This document shows positions 7,947 through 17,727 of a DNA stretch of 64,000 nt, in pieces; within the stretch, counting starts at the first letter, position 1, and the number at the start of each line of letters is the position of its first letter. Source of the stretch: Bordetella petrii (GTDB lineage Bacteria; Pseudomonadota; Gammaproteobacteria; Burkholderiales; Burkholderiaceae_B). Where the stretch lies: the NCBI RefSeq assembly GCF_017356245.1, contig NZ_JAFMZZ010000004.1:937163-1001162 (forward strand), read 5' to 3'. The notes under the pieces were generated by a model. That model made no database searches. It had not been told where the DNA came from and worked only from the letters and a program-made list of their open reading frames with translations. The translations under genes and the position numbers were made by a program.

Positions 7947-9317
7947 ATGCTTAATGTCGTCATTCTTGCCGCCGGACTGGGCAAACGCATGCAGTCCGAT
8001 CTTCCCAAAGTGCTGCATTCCCTGGCCGGCAAACCCATGCTGGAACACGTGCTCGACAGCGCCAGCCAGCTCGACCCCGGCCGTATCGTGGTAGTGGTGG
8101 GCCATGGCGCCGACCGCGTGCGCGGCGCCTACGAAGGCCGCGCGGGGCTCAGCTTCGCGTTGCAGCAGCCGCAGCAGGGCACCGGCCATGCCGTGCAGCA
8201 GGCCGTGCCCTTGCTGCAAGAAGACGGCAAAGACGACGTCACCCTGGTGCTGTACGGCGACGTGCCGCTGGTGCAGCCCGATACCCTGCGCCGGCTGCTG
8301 CAGGCGCGCGGCCAGGGCGCCGCCGTGCTGACCGAACTGCTCGACGACGCCACCGGCTACGGCCGCATCGTGCGCAACGAGCAGGGCCAGGTGCAGCGCA
8401 TCGTCGAACACAAAGACGCCAGCGAGGCCGAACGCGCCATCCGCGAAGTGAACACCGGCATCCTGGCCGCGCCCACCGCGCAGCTGAAAAACTGGCTGGG
8501 CCGCATCGACAACAACAACGCCCAGGGCGAGTACTACCTGACCGACGTGGTGGGCCTGGCCGTGGCCGATGGCGTGCCCGTCGGCGCGGCGCAGCCGTCG
8601 GCCGGCTGGGAAACGCTGGGCGTGAACAGCCGCGTGCAGCAGGCCGAACTCGAGCGCCGCTGGCAGCATGAACAGGCGCGCCGCCAGCTCGAGGCCGGCG
8701 TTACGCTGGCCGACCCCGCGCGCTTCGATCTGCGCGGCACGCTGGCCTGCGGGCGCGACGTGTTCATCGACGTGGGCTGCGTCTTCGAAGGCAAGGTCGA
8801 ACTGGCCGACGGCGTGCGCGTGGGCCCGCATTGCGTGCTGCGCGATGTGTCGGTCGGCGCGGGCACGCACATCGAGGCATACAGCCACGTGCAGCAAGCC
8901 ACCGTGGGCAGCGACGCGCGCATCGGCCCGTATGCCCGCCTGCGGCCCGGCGCCAGCCTGGGCGACCGCACCCATGTCGGCAACTTTGTCGAAATCAAGA
9001 ACAGCGTGCTGGATGCCGACAGCAAGGCCAACCACCTGGCCTACGTGGGCGACGCCGACATCGGCGCGCGCGTGAACGTGGGCGCCGGCACCATCACCTG
9101 CAACTACGACGGCGCCAACAAGCATCGCACCGTCATCGAAGACGACGCCTTCATCGGGTCGGACACGCAGCTGGTCGCACCGGTGCGCGTCGGCCGCGGC
9201 GCCACCCTGGGCGCCGGCACCACGCTGACCCGCGATGCGCCGGCAGGCCAACTGACTGTCTCGCGCGCGCGCCAGACCACCATCGAGGGCTGGCAGCGTC
9301 CCCAGAAAAAATCGTGA
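7947..9317 (+). CDS. glmU: bifunctional GlcN-1-P acetyltransferase / GlcNAc-1-P uridyltransferase
   Basis: A 456-residue cytoplasmic enzyme making UDP-GlcNAc, the precursor of peptidoglycan, LPS and the capsule sugar made by TviB in this window. The N-terminal pyrophosphorylase domain (about 1-230) has [18 protein letters not shown], and NTGILAAPT near residue 170. The C-terminal left-handed beta-helix acetyltransferase domain (about 250-456) has hexapeptide repeats, with [20 protein letters not shown] and [17 protein letters not shown]. Length and both active sites are normal. Its stop overlaps the GTG of the following MFS gene. Confidence 0.98.
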   Translation: MLNVVILAAGLGKRMQSDLPKVLHSLAGKPMLEHVLDSASQLDPGRIVVVVGHGADRVRGAYEGRAGLSFALQQPQQGTGHAVQQAVPLLQEDGKDDVTLVLYGDVPLVQPDTLRRLLQARGQGAAVLTELLDDATGYGRIVRNEQGQVQRIVEHKDASEAERAIREVNTGILAAPTAQLKNWLGRIDNNNAQGEYYLTDVVGLAVADGVPVGAAQPSAGWETLGVNSRVQQAELERRWQHEQARRQLEAGVTLADPARFDLRGTLACGRDVFIDVGCVFEGKVELADGVRVGPHCVLRDVSVGAGTHIEAYSHVQQATVGSDARIGPYARLRPGASLGDRTHVGNFVEIKNSVLDADSKANHLAYVGDADIGARVNVGAGTITCNYDGANKHRTVIEDDAFIGSDTQLVAPVRVGRGATLGAGTTLTRDAPAGQLTVSRARQTTIEGWQRPQKKS

Positions 9318-10705
9318 GCGCCGACCCAAAGGCCTCGCCCGCGGCATGCGCCCGCCAGGCGCCGCCCGACGGCCTGCCCACGCCGCGCCGCTACTGGGCG
9401 GCCGCCACTGTCCTTACCGGCATCAGCCTGTCGGTGCTGGACACCACCATCGCCAACGTGGCGCTGCCCACCATCGCCACCGACCTGAACGCCCTGCCGT
9501 CGCAAGCGGTATGGATCGTCAACGCCTATAACCTGGCCGTGGTCGCGCTGCTGCTGCCGCTGTCGGCCCTGGCCGAACGCATCGGCTTCAAGCGCATGTT
9601 CTCGGTCGGGCTGGCGCTGTTCGCGCTGGCTTCGCTGTTCGGCGCCCTGTCGCAGACGCTATGGCAGCTGACCCTGGCCCGTGTGGTGCAGGGCGTGGGC
9701 GCCGCTTCGCTGATGTGCATGTTCGGCGGGCTGGTGCGCAACATTTATCCGCTGCGCCAGCTGGGCCGCGGCATCAGCCTGAACGCCACGACCGTGGCGG
9801 TGATGTCGGTGGTGGGTCCCACGCTCGGCTCGGTCATTCTCGAAATCGCCCATTGGCGCTGGATCTTCGCCATCAATCTGCCGGTGTGCGCGGCGGTGAT
9901 GTTCGGCCTGCGCTACCTGCCCGTCGTGCCGCGCACCAGCGTGCGGCTCGACTGGCTTAGCGCGCTGCTGTGCATGGTGACGCTGGGCGTGTTCATTTCG
10001 GGGGTCGACACACTGGGCCAGAGCCCGGCGCGGGGCGTAGTCATGATCCTGCTGGCCAGCCTGGCGGGCTGGCTGCTGGTGCGCCGCGCCAGCAGCCAGC
10101 CCGCGCCGCTGGTGCCGGTGGACCTGCTGCGCATCCGTGCCGTGGGCTTCGCGGTCGCGGCCTCGGCATCCACCTTCGCGGCGCAGATGGCCTCGTACGT
10201 GTCGCTGCCGTTTTATTTCCAGCAGGTGCTGGGCCGGTCGTACCTGGAAGTGGGCATGCTGATGGGGGCCTGGCCGGTGGGCACGGCCATCGTGGCGCCG
10301 GTGGCGGGCCGCATGTCCGACCGCTATTCGGCCGCCACGCTCAGCGGCGCGGGCGCCGCCGCCATGGTGGTCGGGCTGGCCACGCTGGCGTTCCTGCCGC
10401 TGGACGTGACCAACCCCTGGATCATGGCCGCCATGTTCGTCACGGGCATGGGGTTCGGGTTCTTCCAGACGCCCAACAACCGCGCCATGTTGTCGTCGTC
10501 GCCGCGCCAGCGCAGCGGCGCGGCCGGCGGGCTGCAGGCCACCACGCGCGTGTTCGGCCAAAGCTTCGGCACCGCGCTGGTGGCCATCGCCTTCGGCGTC
10601 AGCGGCGCCGCCGGGCCCACTTTCGCGCTGATCCTGGCCACGTTGTGCGCGGCCATCGCCGTGGCGGTAAACGCCGTGCGGGTCAACAAGCTGCGGGTCG
10701 ACTGA
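9314..10705 (+). CDS. MFS transporter, DHA2 drug-exporter family
   Basis: A 463-residue polytopic inner-membrane transporter. The first membrane segment carries [17 protein letters not shown], the hallmark of the DHA2 (EmrB/QacA-like) drug:H+ antiporters, and the loop 2-3 region has [11 protein letters not shown]. It starts at a GTG whose last two bases begin the glmU stop (GTGA), so it is translationally coupled to glmU. The substrate is unknown. It is convergent with the IclR-type gene. Confidence 0.9.
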   Translation: MSADPKASPAACARQAPPDGLPTPRRYWAAATVLTGISLSVLDTTIANVALPTIATDLNALPSQAVWIVNAYNLAVVALLLPLSALAERIGFKRMFSVGLALFALASLFGALSQTLWQLTLARVVQGVGAASLMCMFGGLVRNIYPLRQLGRGISLNATTVAVMSVVGPTLGSVILEIAHWRWIFAINLPVCAAVMFGLRYLPVVPRTSVRLDWLSALLCMVTLGVFISGVDTLGQSPARGVVMILLASLAGWLLVRRASSQPAPLVPVDLLRIRAVGFAVAASASTFAAQMASYVSLPFYFQQVLGRSYLEVGMLMGAWPVGTAIVAPVAGRMSDRYSAATLSGAGAAAMVVGLATLAFLPLDVTNPWIMAAMFVTGMGFGFFQTPNNRAMLSSSPRQRSGAAGGLQATTRVFGQSFGTALVAIAFGVSGAAGPTFALILATLCAAIAVAVNAVRVNKLRVD

Positions 10706-10714
10706 TCCGCGGCC

Positions 10715-11536
10715 TCAGGCCGGGCGGGCCGGCGTCTGTTCGACTTCGGCGTGGCGCCGCGCGATCAATGCCGCCCGTTCGCGCATCAGGGCCACGATCT
10801 GGGGCAGCCGGCGCGCATTCAAGCGATCGGCCATGGCGGTGATGGTAACGGCCGCCAGCGGCGCGCCGCCAGCCGTGCGCACCGGCACGGCCACCGCGCT
10901 GGTGCCGGGCATCAGGCCGTGCGGCGCGTGCGCGATGCCCTCGGCCCTGGCGGCCTCTACCCGCCGCATCAGTTCGAACGGACTTTCGCCCATCACTTCC
11001 AGGCGCCGCTCGTTCGAGCGGATCAGGGCGTCGCTGTCTTTGCGCGGCAGGCACGACAGCAGCGCCACCCCCGATACCCCGATGCCCAGCGGGCGCCGCA
11101 CGCCCACTTCGATGGACAGCACCTGGATCGGATAGCGGCCCGTCTTGCGGCCGATGCAGATCGAGTCGGACCCATGCCTCACACTGAGAAACACCGTGTC
11201 GCCCGCCTGTTCCGCGAGGTCCGCCAGGTAGGGGTCGGCCAGGGTCAATAGCGGAAAGCGCCGCGTGCGCGCCAGGCCCAGCAGGGCCACTTCGGGCCCG
11301 ATCAGGTAGTGGCGCGTTTCCGGGTCCTGCGTCATGGCGCCTTCCTGCACCAGGGTCTTGAGCAGCCGGTGCACCGTGGGCTGGTTCAGGCCCGACATCT
11401 GCACCAGGTCGGTCAGGCGCACGCCGCGTTCCTGCCCGCAGGCCGCGAGCCGCAGCAGGGCCAGCGCGCGGCGCACGGTCTGGCTGCCGCCGCTGTCGTC
11501 GGAATCGGAAACGGAAGCGCGGCGGGTGGTGGTCAA
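10715..11536 (-). CDS. IclR-family transcriptional regulator
   Basis: A 273-residue regulator. An N-terminal winged helix-turn-helix (about residues 15-80: SQTVRRALALLRL, LTDLVQMSGLNQPTVHRLL) is followed by an IclR effector-binding domain (GDTVFLSVRHGSDSICIGR, GIGVSGVALLSCL). The start is set at a TTG that overlaps the stop of the upstream flavin-reductase gene (TTGA) because no ATG or GTG is available before the conserved domain. It probably controls the divergent catabolic genes from 12442; two matching inverted repeats in the intergenic region are candidate operators. Confidence 0.88.
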   Translation of the reverse strand: MTTTRRASVSDSDDSGGSQTVRRALALLRLAACGQERGVRLTDLVQMSGLNQPTVHRLLKTLVQEGAMTQDPETRHYLIGPEVALLGLARTRRFPLLTLADPYLADLAEQAGDTVFLSVRHGSDSICIGRKTGRYPIQVLSIEVGVRRPLGIGVSGVALLSCLPRKDSDALIRSNERRLEVMGESPFELMRRVEAARAEGIAHAPHGLMPGTSAVAVPVRTAGGAPLAAVTITAMADRLNARRLPQIVALMRERAALIARRHAEVEQTPARPA

Positions 11537-12177
11537 GGTTCGGTTCCTGGTGCGATAACGGTCTTGGGGGTCTGGCCGATGGCGGCCTTGGTCACGATGG
11601 GGCCCAGCCCCGCGTAATTCGGGCCTGCCAGCCGGGCCACCGGGCGCAGGCGCGCGGTGTCGATCTTGCCGTCGTGCAGCAGGCCGTCGCGCACATGGAA
11701 CACCAGGACTTCGCCCACCACGAACTCGGCGCCGGTCTCGCCGAACGGAATGATGGAATGCAGCCGGCATTCCAGGCTGATGGGCGCCGCCTGCAGGCGC
11801 GGGGGCGCCACGCTGTCGCTGGCCTGCACGGCCAGCCCCAGCATGTCGGGTTCGCTGACGTGCGGCGGATACTCGACGGCGCTCTGGTGGATGGCGTCGA
11901 TCAGGGTTTCGTCGCCGATATTCACCACGAACTCGCGCGTTGCGTGGATGTTGCGCGCCGTGTCCTTGCGCGCGCCGGCCTTGCGGCCGATGTTGATGCC
12001 GACCATGGGCGGCTTGTTGGAAACAAAGGTAAAGCAGCTGAACGGCGCCAGGTTCACCACGCCCTCGTCGCCGCGCGTGGTGATCCAGGCGATGGGGCGC
12101 GGCACCACCACGCCGGTCATCAGCCGGTACGTTTGTTCGGGATTCAGGTCGGTGGCGCGGATCAGGGTCATGGTCAT
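11533..12177 (-). CDS. flavin reductase-like FMN-binding protein
   Basis: A 214-residue protein of the flavin reductase-like (DIM6/NTAB) fold. Seen motifs: TGVVVPRPIAWITTRGDEGVV-type FMN site near residue 21, LAPFSCFTFVSNKPPMVG, and ARKDTARNIHATREFVVNI. Members bind FMN; many reduce flavin for a partner monooxygenase, but no oxygenase gene is adjacent. Two in-frame ATGs (12177 and 12171) are possible starts. It overlaps the IclR gene by 4 bp and is divergent from the Bug gene at 12442. Confidence 0.85.
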   Translation of the reverse strand: MTMTLIRATDLNPEQTYRLMTGVVVPRPIAWITTRGDEGVVNLAPFSCFTFVSNKPPMVGINIGRKAGARKDTARNIHATREFVVNIGDETLIDAIHQSAVEYPPHVSEPDMLGLAVQASDSVAPPRLQAAPISLECRLHSIIPFGETGAEFVVGEVLVFHVRDGLLHDGKIDTARLRPVARLAGPNYAGLGPIVTKAAIGQTPKTVIAPGTEP

Positions 12178-12187
12178 GAAAAATATT

Positions 12188-12204
12188 AGTCCAATAATCG
12201 GACT
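12188..12204. promoter_or_regulatory. inverted repeat, candidate IclR operator 1
   Basis: AGTCC-N7-GGACT, a perfect 5-bp inverted repeat with an AT-rich 7-bp spacer, about 10 bp upstream of the flavin-reductase start. A near-identical element lies 120 bp away (12308-12324). Position in the divergent intergenic region suggests an operator for the IclR protein encoded at 10715. Confidence 0.5.
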
Positions 12205-12307
12205 TTGTTTGAGGGGTAAGGGAAAACGATAGCGTTCGGAATATCGGAGAAAATCCAGAAATATTACTGATCAGCGGTATCCATTGTCTCTTGGTAATTC
12301 CTGTTGA

Positions 12308-12324
12308 AGTCCATTATTTGGATT
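12308..12324. promoter_or_regulatory. inverted repeat, candidate IclR operator 2
   Basis: AGTCC-N7-GGATT, the same arms and spacer length as the element at 12188 with one mismatch. It lies just upstream of the predicted -35 of the Bug gene promoter, a place suited to activation or repression. Confidence 0.5.
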
Positions 12325-12341
12325 TTTTAAGGCGATTTTCA

Positions 12342-12370
12342 TTGTCCGCCCCGCGCGGCGTGGCTACAGT
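12342..12370 (+). promoter_or_regulatory. candidate sigma-70 promoter for the 12442 operon
   Basis: TTGTCC (12342-12347), a 17-bp spacer and TACAGT (12365-12370), reading towards the Bug gene at 12442. It leaves a leader of about 65 bp and stands 18 bp after candidate operator 2. Confidence 0.45.
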
Positions 12371-12441
12371 GCGGCCCATCAGCACCCCAAAGCAGGCCGC
12401 CGCGGCGGCCCACAAAAACAGACCCCACCGGAGACTTCGCC

Positions 12442-13404
12442 ATGAACTCGACCATCCTGCGCTGCCTGGCCATGCTGGCCGCCTGCGCCGCCATTCCCGC
12501 CCATGCCGCCTGGCCCGACAAGCCGGTGCGCATCGTGGTTCCGTACCCGCCCGGCGGCAATGTCGACGTCGCGGCGCGCATCATCGCCCCCGGCCTGCAG
12601 GCCGCCTTCGGCCAGCCGTTCATCATCGACAACAAGCCCGGCGCCGGCGGCACCATTGCCGCCGAAAGCGTGGCGCGTTCGGCGCCCGACGGCTATACCC
12701 TGTTCCTGGGCGCCAACGGCCCGCTGCTGTTCAGCCCCGTCATCTTCGGGCGCGCCGACTACAAGTGGAGCCAGGAATTCGAGCCCGTCAGCTCGGTGTC
12801 TTTCACGCCGCTGGTGCTACAGGTGCGCCCGTCGCTGCCCGTGAAGAGCCTGAACGACCTGCTGGCCCTGGCCAAGAAAGAGCCGGGCAAGCTCAACATG
12901 GCCTCGCCGGGCGCCGGCACCACCAACCACCTGGTCAGCGAACTGCTGCAGTCGATGACGGGCGCGCGCTGGACCACCGTGCATTACAAGGGCAACGCGC
13001 CCGCCACCACCGACCTGCTGGGCGGGCAGGTGGATTTCAATTTCGACCAGGTCTCGGTGTCGCTGCCCTTCATCAAAGAAGGCAAGGTGCGCGGCCTGGC
13101 CGTCACCACCGCCGAGCGCGTCGCCGCGCTGCCCGACGTGCCCACGTTCACCGAGGCCGGCGTGCCTCTGGAAGCCTCGACCTTCACCGGCATGGTCGCC
13201 CCCAAGGGCACGCCGGCCGATATCACCGGCAAGCTCAGCCAGGTGTTGGTGAAGATCCTGGACCAGCAGGACGTGAAAGACAAGTTCGCCGCGCTGGGCG
13301 CCCAGGCGCGCGGCAGCACGCCCCAGGAATTCGCGGCCTACGTGTCCAAGGAAGACGCGCGCTGGATTCCCATCATCAAGAAAGCCGGCATCAAGGCCAA
13401 CTGA
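12442..13404 (+). CDS. TctC/Bug-family periplasmic solute-binding protein
   Basis: A 320-residue secreted binding protein with a signal peptide cleaved near AHA-A (about residue 23). The mature start, WPDKPVRIVVPYPPGGNVD, is the Bug signature that contacts the carboxylate ligand, followed by DNKPGAGGTIAAESVARSAPDGYT. Bug proteins bind small organic acids and often lack dedicated membrane partners; none is encoded nearby. It is first in a five-gene operon of aromatic-acid type enzymes, so its ligand is likely the substrate of those enzymes. Confidence 0.93.
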   Translation: MNSTILRCLAMLAACAAIPAHAAWPDKPVRIVVPYPPGGNVDVAARIIAPGLQAAFGQPFIIDNKPGAGGTIAAESVARSAPDGYTLFLGANGPLLFSPVIFGRADYKWSQEFEPVSSVSFTPLVLQVRPSLPVKSLNDLLALAKKEPGKLNMASPGAGTTNHLVSELLQSMTGARWTTVHYKGNAPATTDLLGGQVDFNFDQVSVSLPFIKEGKVRGLAVTTAERVAALPDVPTFTEAGVPLEASTFTGMVAPKGTPADITGKLSQVLVKILDQQDVKDKFAALGAQARGSTPQEFAAYVSKEDARWIPIIKKAGIKAN

Positions 13405-13434
13405 GCCGCCATTGCCCACAAGACTCACCACACC

Positions 13435-13815
13435 ATGAAGCGCACCAGCATCTATGCAGAGGGGTTCAGCCACAAGAACCCCATTCCGGCAGGCTGCCGT
13501 ATCGGCGGCATGCTGTATTCGGGCAGCATCCAGGGCACCGACCCGGCCACCGGCGCCTATGGCGCCACGCTCGAGGCGCAGTGCGAACTGATGTTCGAGC
13601 ACGTCAGGCGCATTGTCGAGGCGGGCGGCGGCACGCCGGGCCACATCATCAAGATGACCGTGTGGATGAACGACCGTTCGCAGCGCGCGGCGCTGAACGT
13701 GCCGTGGCTGAAGATGTTTCCCGACGCCGCGTCGCGCCCGGCCCGCCACACCATGCAAGGCGCCCTGGACGGCGGCAAGCTGATCGAGTGCGATTTCATT
13801 GCCGTCATCGACTGA
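13435..13815 (+). CDS. RidA-family protein
   Basis: A 126-residue protein of the RidA (YjgF) family with GGMLYSGSIQGTDPATG, the HVRRIVEAGGGTPGHIIKMTVWM segment and ARHTMQGALDGGKLIECDFIAV at the C-terminus. Canonical RidA hydrolyses reactive enamines; others in the family deaminate 2-aminomuconate. The usual catalytic Arg region is altered (ARHTM rather than the more usual R-S-x-V), so a specialised role is possible. Position between a Bug protein and hydrolase genes suggests a catabolic step. Confidence 0.85.
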   Translation: MKRTSIYAEGFSHKNPIPAGCRIGGMLYSGSIQGTDPATGAYGATLEAQCELMFEHVRRIVEAGGGTPGHIIKMTVWMNDRSQRAALNVPWLKMFPDAASRPARHTMQGALDGGKLIECDFIAVID

Positions 13816-13822
13816 GACCCCC

Positions 13823-14695
13823 ATGCCGGATTACCTGCCGTTCCATTCCCACCCCACCGCGCCGCGCCGCCTGCCGCCGCCGCGCAGCTGCGACAGCCAG
13901 TTCCACGTGTTCGGCCCGCCCGAACAGTACCCCGTGCGGCCCGGCGCCGCCTACGAGATGCCGTCGGCCACCATCGACGTGGCGCTGCGCCTGCACCGCA
14001 CCCTGGGCATCGAGCGCGGCGTGATCGTGCAGGCCACCACCTACGGCGCCGACCACCAGGTGGTGCTGGACGGCCTGGCGGCAGCCGGGCCGGGCTACCG
14101 GGGCTGCGCCAATGCCGCCGTGCTGCTCGAGCGCGACGACGCCTACCTGGCCAGGCTGCACGACGCTGGCGTGCGCGGCGCGCGCTTCACCCGGCAGGCG
14201 CTGGGCATCGTCATGGCGCCCGCCGACTACCGGCGCGCCATTGCGCGCATCCGTGAACTGGGCTGGTATGCCAAGTTCCAGCCCGAGCCCGACGGCATCA
14301 TGAGCCAGGTGGCGCTGTTCGACGGGCTGGACATCCCCGTGCTGATCGACCACATGGGCCGCGCCGATCCGTCGCTGGGCAGCGACGATCCCACGCTGCG
14401 CAAGCTGGTCGAGCTGCTGGGCCGCGGCAATTTCTGGGTCATGCTGTCGCTGACAGAAAAACTGTCGCGCCAGGGCTACCCCTGGGACGACGTGGTGCCG
14501 GTGGCGCAGGCCTGCATCCAGGCGGCCCCCGACCGCGTGGTGTGGGGCAGCGACTGGCCGCACCCGGTATCGATGAAAGCGCCGCCCGATGAAGGGCGCC
14601 TGGTCGACCAGCTGTTCCGCTACGCGGGCGACGACGCCACGCTGCAGAAGATCCTGGTCGACAATCCCGCCCGCCTGTTTGGATTCGAGCAATGA
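13823..14695 (+). CDS. amidohydrolase-family (2-pyrone-4,6-dicarboxylate hydrolase-like) protein
   Basis: A 290-residue TIM-barrel hydrolase of the Amidohydro_2 family. Motifs are CDSQFHVFG near the N-terminus (the usual HxH metal site reads QFH, so the first His is a Gln), [12 protein letters not shown], and [11 protein letters not shown], whose Asp is catalytic in relatives such as the lactonase LigI. Two paralogues occur in this window (53427 and 56250). It ends overlapping the next gene by 4 bp (ATGA). The likely reaction is hydrolysis of a lactone or similar ester; the substrate is not known. Confidence 0.87.
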   Translation: MPDYLPFHSHPTAPRRLPPPRSCDSQFHVFGPPEQYPVRPGAAYEMPSATIDVALRLHRTLGIERGVIVQATTYGADHQVVLDGLAAAGPGYRGCANAAVLLERDDAYLARLHDAGVRGARFTRQALGIVMAPADYRRAIARIRELGWYAKFQPEPDGIMSQVALFDGLDIPVLIDHMGRADPSLGSDDPTLRKLVELLGRGNFWVMLSLTEKLSRQGYPWDDVVPVAQACIQAAPDRVVWGSDWPHPVSMKAPPDEGRLVDQLFRYAGDDATLQKILVDNPARLFGFEQ

Positions 14696-15561
14696 AACTG
14701 ATTTCTTTCGTGGCGCACGGCCGCCCGCGCTTCGGCGTGGCCGCCGGGCAGGGCGTGGTCGACATGACCGCCCGGCTGGGCCCCGGCATCGACACCTTGC
14801 GCGCTGCGCTGGCGGCCGGCGCGCTGGACCGCATGCGGCAGCTGGCAAGCGGCGCGCGAGCCGACTTCGCGCTGGCCGACGTGACGCTGCTGCCGCCGAT
14901 TCCCGAGCCCGGCAAGATCATCTGCGTGGGCGTGAACTACGGCAAGCGCAACGAGGAATACCGCGACGGCAGCGCGCCGCCCGCGTATCCCAGCGTGTTT
15001 CCGCGCTTTCCCGCTTCGTTCGTGGCGCACGGCCAGCTGCTGGTGCGGCCGCGCGAGTCCGCGCAGCTGGACTACGAAGGAGAGATCGCCATCGTCATCG
15101 GCCAGGGCGGCCGGCGCATTCCCGAAGACCGGGCCGAGGCCCACATCGCCGGGCTGACCTGCCTGAACGAAGGCACCGTGCGCGACTGGGTCAAGCACGG
15201 CAAATTCAATGTGACCCAGGGCAAGAATTTCGACGCCAGCGGCTCGTTCGGCCCCTGGATCGTCACGGCCGACGAATTCGACGGCTACGACGCCCTGACC
15301 GTCACCACGCGCGTCAACGGCGAAGTGCGCCAGCACGACACCACGGCCAATCTGATGTTTCCGTTTCGCACGCTGATCCACTACATCTCGACCTGGACCA
15401 CCCTGCAGCCGGGCGATGTCATCTCCACCGGCACGCCGGTGGGGGCCGGCGTGCGCTTCGATCCGCCGCGCTTTCTGGCGCCGGGCGACCGGGTCGAAGT
15501 CGAGGTCTCGGGCGTGGGCGTGCTGTCCAACGGCGTGGCCGACGAACCCGGGAGCGCCTGA
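14692..15561 (+). CDS. fumarylacetoacetate hydrolase (FAH)-family enzyme
   Basis: A 289-residue protein. An N-terminal domain of about 70 residues precedes the FAH fold, with [34 protein letters not shown] (metal-binding Glu residues), [18 protein letters not shown], and [22 protein letters not shown] enzymes cleave C-C bonds or isomerise/decarboxylate oxo-acids; HpaG and 4-oxalocrotonate decarboxylase relatives are possible. It overlaps genes on both sides (ATGA at both ends), so the three enzymes at 13823-16343 are made together. Confidence 0.9.
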   Translation: MKLISFVAHGRPRFGVAAGQGVVDMTARLGPGIDTLRAALAAGALDRMRQLASGARADFALADVTLLPPIPEPGKIICVGVNYGKRNEEYRDGSAPPAYPSVFPRFPASFVAHGQLLVRPRESAQLDYEGEIAIVIGQGGRRIPEDRAEAHIAGLTCLNEGTVRDWVKHGKFNVTQGKNFDASGSFGPWIVTADEFDGYDALTVTTRVNGEVRQHDTTANLMFPFRTLIHYISTWTTLQPGDVISTGTPVGAGVRFDPPRFLAPGDRVEVEVSGVGVLSNGVADEPGSA

Positions 15562-16343
15562 TGCTCAGCCAAGCCGACCGCCAGGCCGCCGCCCGCCTAC
15601 TGCTCGAGGCCGAGCGCAGCGCCGTGCCCATCACGCAGCTGGACCAGACTTTTCCCGGTATCGAGATCGCCGACGCCTATGCCATCCAGCAGGCCGCCAT
15701 CGCCACCCGCATCGCCGCCGGCGCGCGGCTGCGCGGGCACAAGATCGGCCTGACGTCCAAGGCCATGCAGAGCACGGTCGGTATCGACGAGCCCGACTAT
15801 GGCCACTTGCTGGACGACATGTTCTACGAAGACGGCGGCAAGATCGCCGTCGACCGCTACATCGTGCCGCGCGTGGAAGTGGAGCTGGCCTTCGTGCTGG
15901 GCCGCCCGCTGCGCGGCCCGGGCGTTACGCTGACCGACGTGCTGGCCGCTACCGACTGGGTCATGCCGGCGCTGGAACTGATCGACGGCCGCAGCAAGTA
16001 TCCGCGCAAGATCGTCGACAACATCGCCGACAACGCCGCCTGCGCCGGCATCATCCTGGGCGGACGCCCGGTGCGGCCGTTCGACGTGGATCTGCGCTGG
16101 GTGGCGGCGCTGCTGTACAAGAACGGCGTCATCGAAGAATCCGGCGTGTCGGCGGCCGTGCTGGGCCATCCGGCCATGGGCATAGCCTGGCTGGCCAACA
16201 AGCTGGCCGCCTTCGGCACCACGCTGGAGGCCGGCCACGTGATGCTGGCCGGTTCCTTCACCCGCACCGTGCCCGTGGCCCGGCACGACACCATCCATGC
16301 CGACTACGGTCCGCTGGGCAGCGTCAGCGCGCAGTTCGTCTGA
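15561..16343 (+). CDS. hpaH: 2-oxo-hept-4-ene-1,7-dioate hydratase-type enzyme
   Basis: A 260-residue enzyme closely following the HpaH/HpcG pattern: [78 protein letters not shown] and GSFTRTVPV. HpaH adds water to 2-oxo-hept-4-ene-1,7-dioate in homoprotocatechuate meta-cleavage; MhpD-type relatives act on 2-oxopent-4-enoate. No ring-cleavage dioxygenase is in the operon, so the exact pathway is open. It is the last gene of the operon; the spacing to ugd is 61 bp. Confidence 0.85.
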   Translation: MLSQADRQAAARLLLEAERSAVPITQLDQTFPGIEIADAYAIQQAAIATRIAAGARLRGHKIGLTSKAMQSTVGIDEPDYGHLLDDMFYEDGGKIAVDRYIVPRVEVELAFVLGRPLRGPGVTLTDVLAATDWVMPALELIDGRSKYPRKIVDNIADNAACAGIILGGRPVRPFDVDLRWVAALLYKNGVIEESGVSAAVLGHPAMGIAWLANKLAAFGTTLEAGHVMLAGSFTRTVPVARHDTIHADYGPLGSVSAQFV

Positions 16344-16404
16344 AACCGGGGGGCGGCGGCGTCCCTCTATAATGCGGCCGAATAGACCCCTATAGGCGTT
16401 GCGC

Positions 16405-17727
16405 ATGAAAATCACGGTTATCGGCACGGGCTACGTGGGACTGGTCTCGGGCGCCTGCCTGGCCGACATGGGCAACGAAGTCCTGTGCCTGGACGTCGAC
16501 GCGGCCAAGATCCGGACCCTGCAGCAAGGCGGCATTCCCATCTACGAGCCGGGGCTGGATGAGCTGGTCAAGCGCAATGCCCAGGCCGGCCGCCTGCGGT
16601 TCACCGACGACGTTGCCGCCAGCGTGGCCTTCGGCGACGTGCAGTTCATTGCCGTGGGCACGCCGCCCGGCGAAGACGGCTCGGCCGACCTGCAGCACGT
16701 GCTGGCCGCGGCCCGCAATATCGCGCGGCACATGACCGCCCGCAAGGTGGTGGTCGACAAATCCACCGTGCCGGTGGGCACGGCCGACAAGGTGCGCCAG
16801 GCCATGGCCGAGGTGCTGGCCGAGCGCGGCGCCGATGTGCCTTTCAGCGTGGCCTCGAACCCCGAATTCCTGAAAGAAGGCGCGGCCATCAAAGATTTCA
16901 TGAGCCCCGACCGCATCATCGTCGGGGCCGACGACGACTACACCGTCGACGTCATGCGGCGCCTGTATGCGCCGTTCCAGCGCACCCATGAACGGCTGAT
17001 GGTCATGGACGTGCGCTCGGCCGAACTTACCAAGTACGCCGCCAACGCCATGCTGGCCACCCGCATTTCGTTCATGAACGAAATGGCCAACCTGGCCGAG
17101 GCCCTGGGCGCCGACGTCGAACAGGTGCGGCGCGGCATCGGCGCCGATCCGCGCATCGGCTACCACTTCCTGTACCCCGGCGTGGGTTATGGCGGCTCGT
17201 GCTTTCCCAAAGACGTGCAGGCGCTGGTGCAGACCGCCGCCGAACACGGGTTGCCCATGCGCGTGGTGGCCGCCGCCGAAAACGCCAACCATGCGCAAAA
17301 GCTGCGCCTGTCGCAGAAAATCGTGGCGCGCTTCGGCGAAGACCTGGCCGGCCGTACCTTCGCGCTGTGGGGCCTGGCCTTCAAGCCCAACACCGACGAC
17401 ATGCGCGAGGCGCCCAGCCTGACCGCCATTGCCGAACTCACGCAGCGCGGTGCCCGCGTGCGCGCCTACGATCCCATCGCCATGCCGCATTCCCGCCAGA
17501 TCCTGGCCGACAACCCGGCGGTGGAATTCGCCGACGACATGTACCAGGCCCTGGACGGCGCCGATGCCCTGCTGATCGCCACCGAATGGAAGGTGTTCCG
17601 CGCGCCCGACCTGGACCGCGTGCGCGCGCTGCTGAAAACCCCGCTGGTGATCGACGGCCGCAACCTGTACGTGCCCGCCGAGATGCGTGCCCAGGGCTTC
17701 GAGTACCAGGGCATCGGGCGTGCATGA
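16405..17727 (+). CDS. ugd: UDP-glucose 6-dehydrogenase
   Basis: A 440-residue NAD-dependent dehydrogenase of the UDPG/GDP-mannose family. N-terminal Rossmann motif [20 protein letters not shown], middle [20 protein letters not shown], catalytic-Cys motif [15 protein letters not shown] and C-terminal [17 protein letters not shown]. It makes UDP-glucuronate by two-step oxidation. It is paralogous to tviB at 23460 but in the UDP-glucose branch. A TATAAT at 16368-16373 could be a -10, without a good -35. Its stop overlaps the ATG of the glycosyltransferase gene. Confidence 0.95.
   Translation: MKITVIGTGYVGLVSGACLADMGNEVLCLDVDAAKIRTLQQGGIPIYEPGLDELVKRNAQAGRLRFTDDVAASVAFGDVQFIAVGTPPGEDGSADLQHVLAAARNIARHMTARKVVVDKSTVPVGTADKVRQAMAEVLAERGADVPFSVASNPEFLKEGAAIKDFMSPDRIIVGADDDYTVDVMRRLYAPFQRTHERLMVMDVRSAELTKYAANAMLATRISFMNEMANLAEALGADVEQVRRGIGADPRIGYHFLYPGVGYGGSCFPKDVQALVQTAAEHGLPMRVVAAAENANHAQKLRLSQKIVARFGEDLAGRTFALWGLAFKPNTDDMREAPSLTAIAELTQRGARVRAYDPIAMPHSRQILADNPAVEFADDMYQALDGADALLIATEWKVFRAPDLDRVRALLKTPLVIDGRNLYVPAEMRAQGFEYQGIGRA

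Noticed and set aside
16344..16404. TATAAT at 16368 as a full ugd promoter.
   Set aside because: A -35-like hexamer at 16-18 bp spacing is not present (the region is a G-run), so it is mentioned only in the ugd entry.
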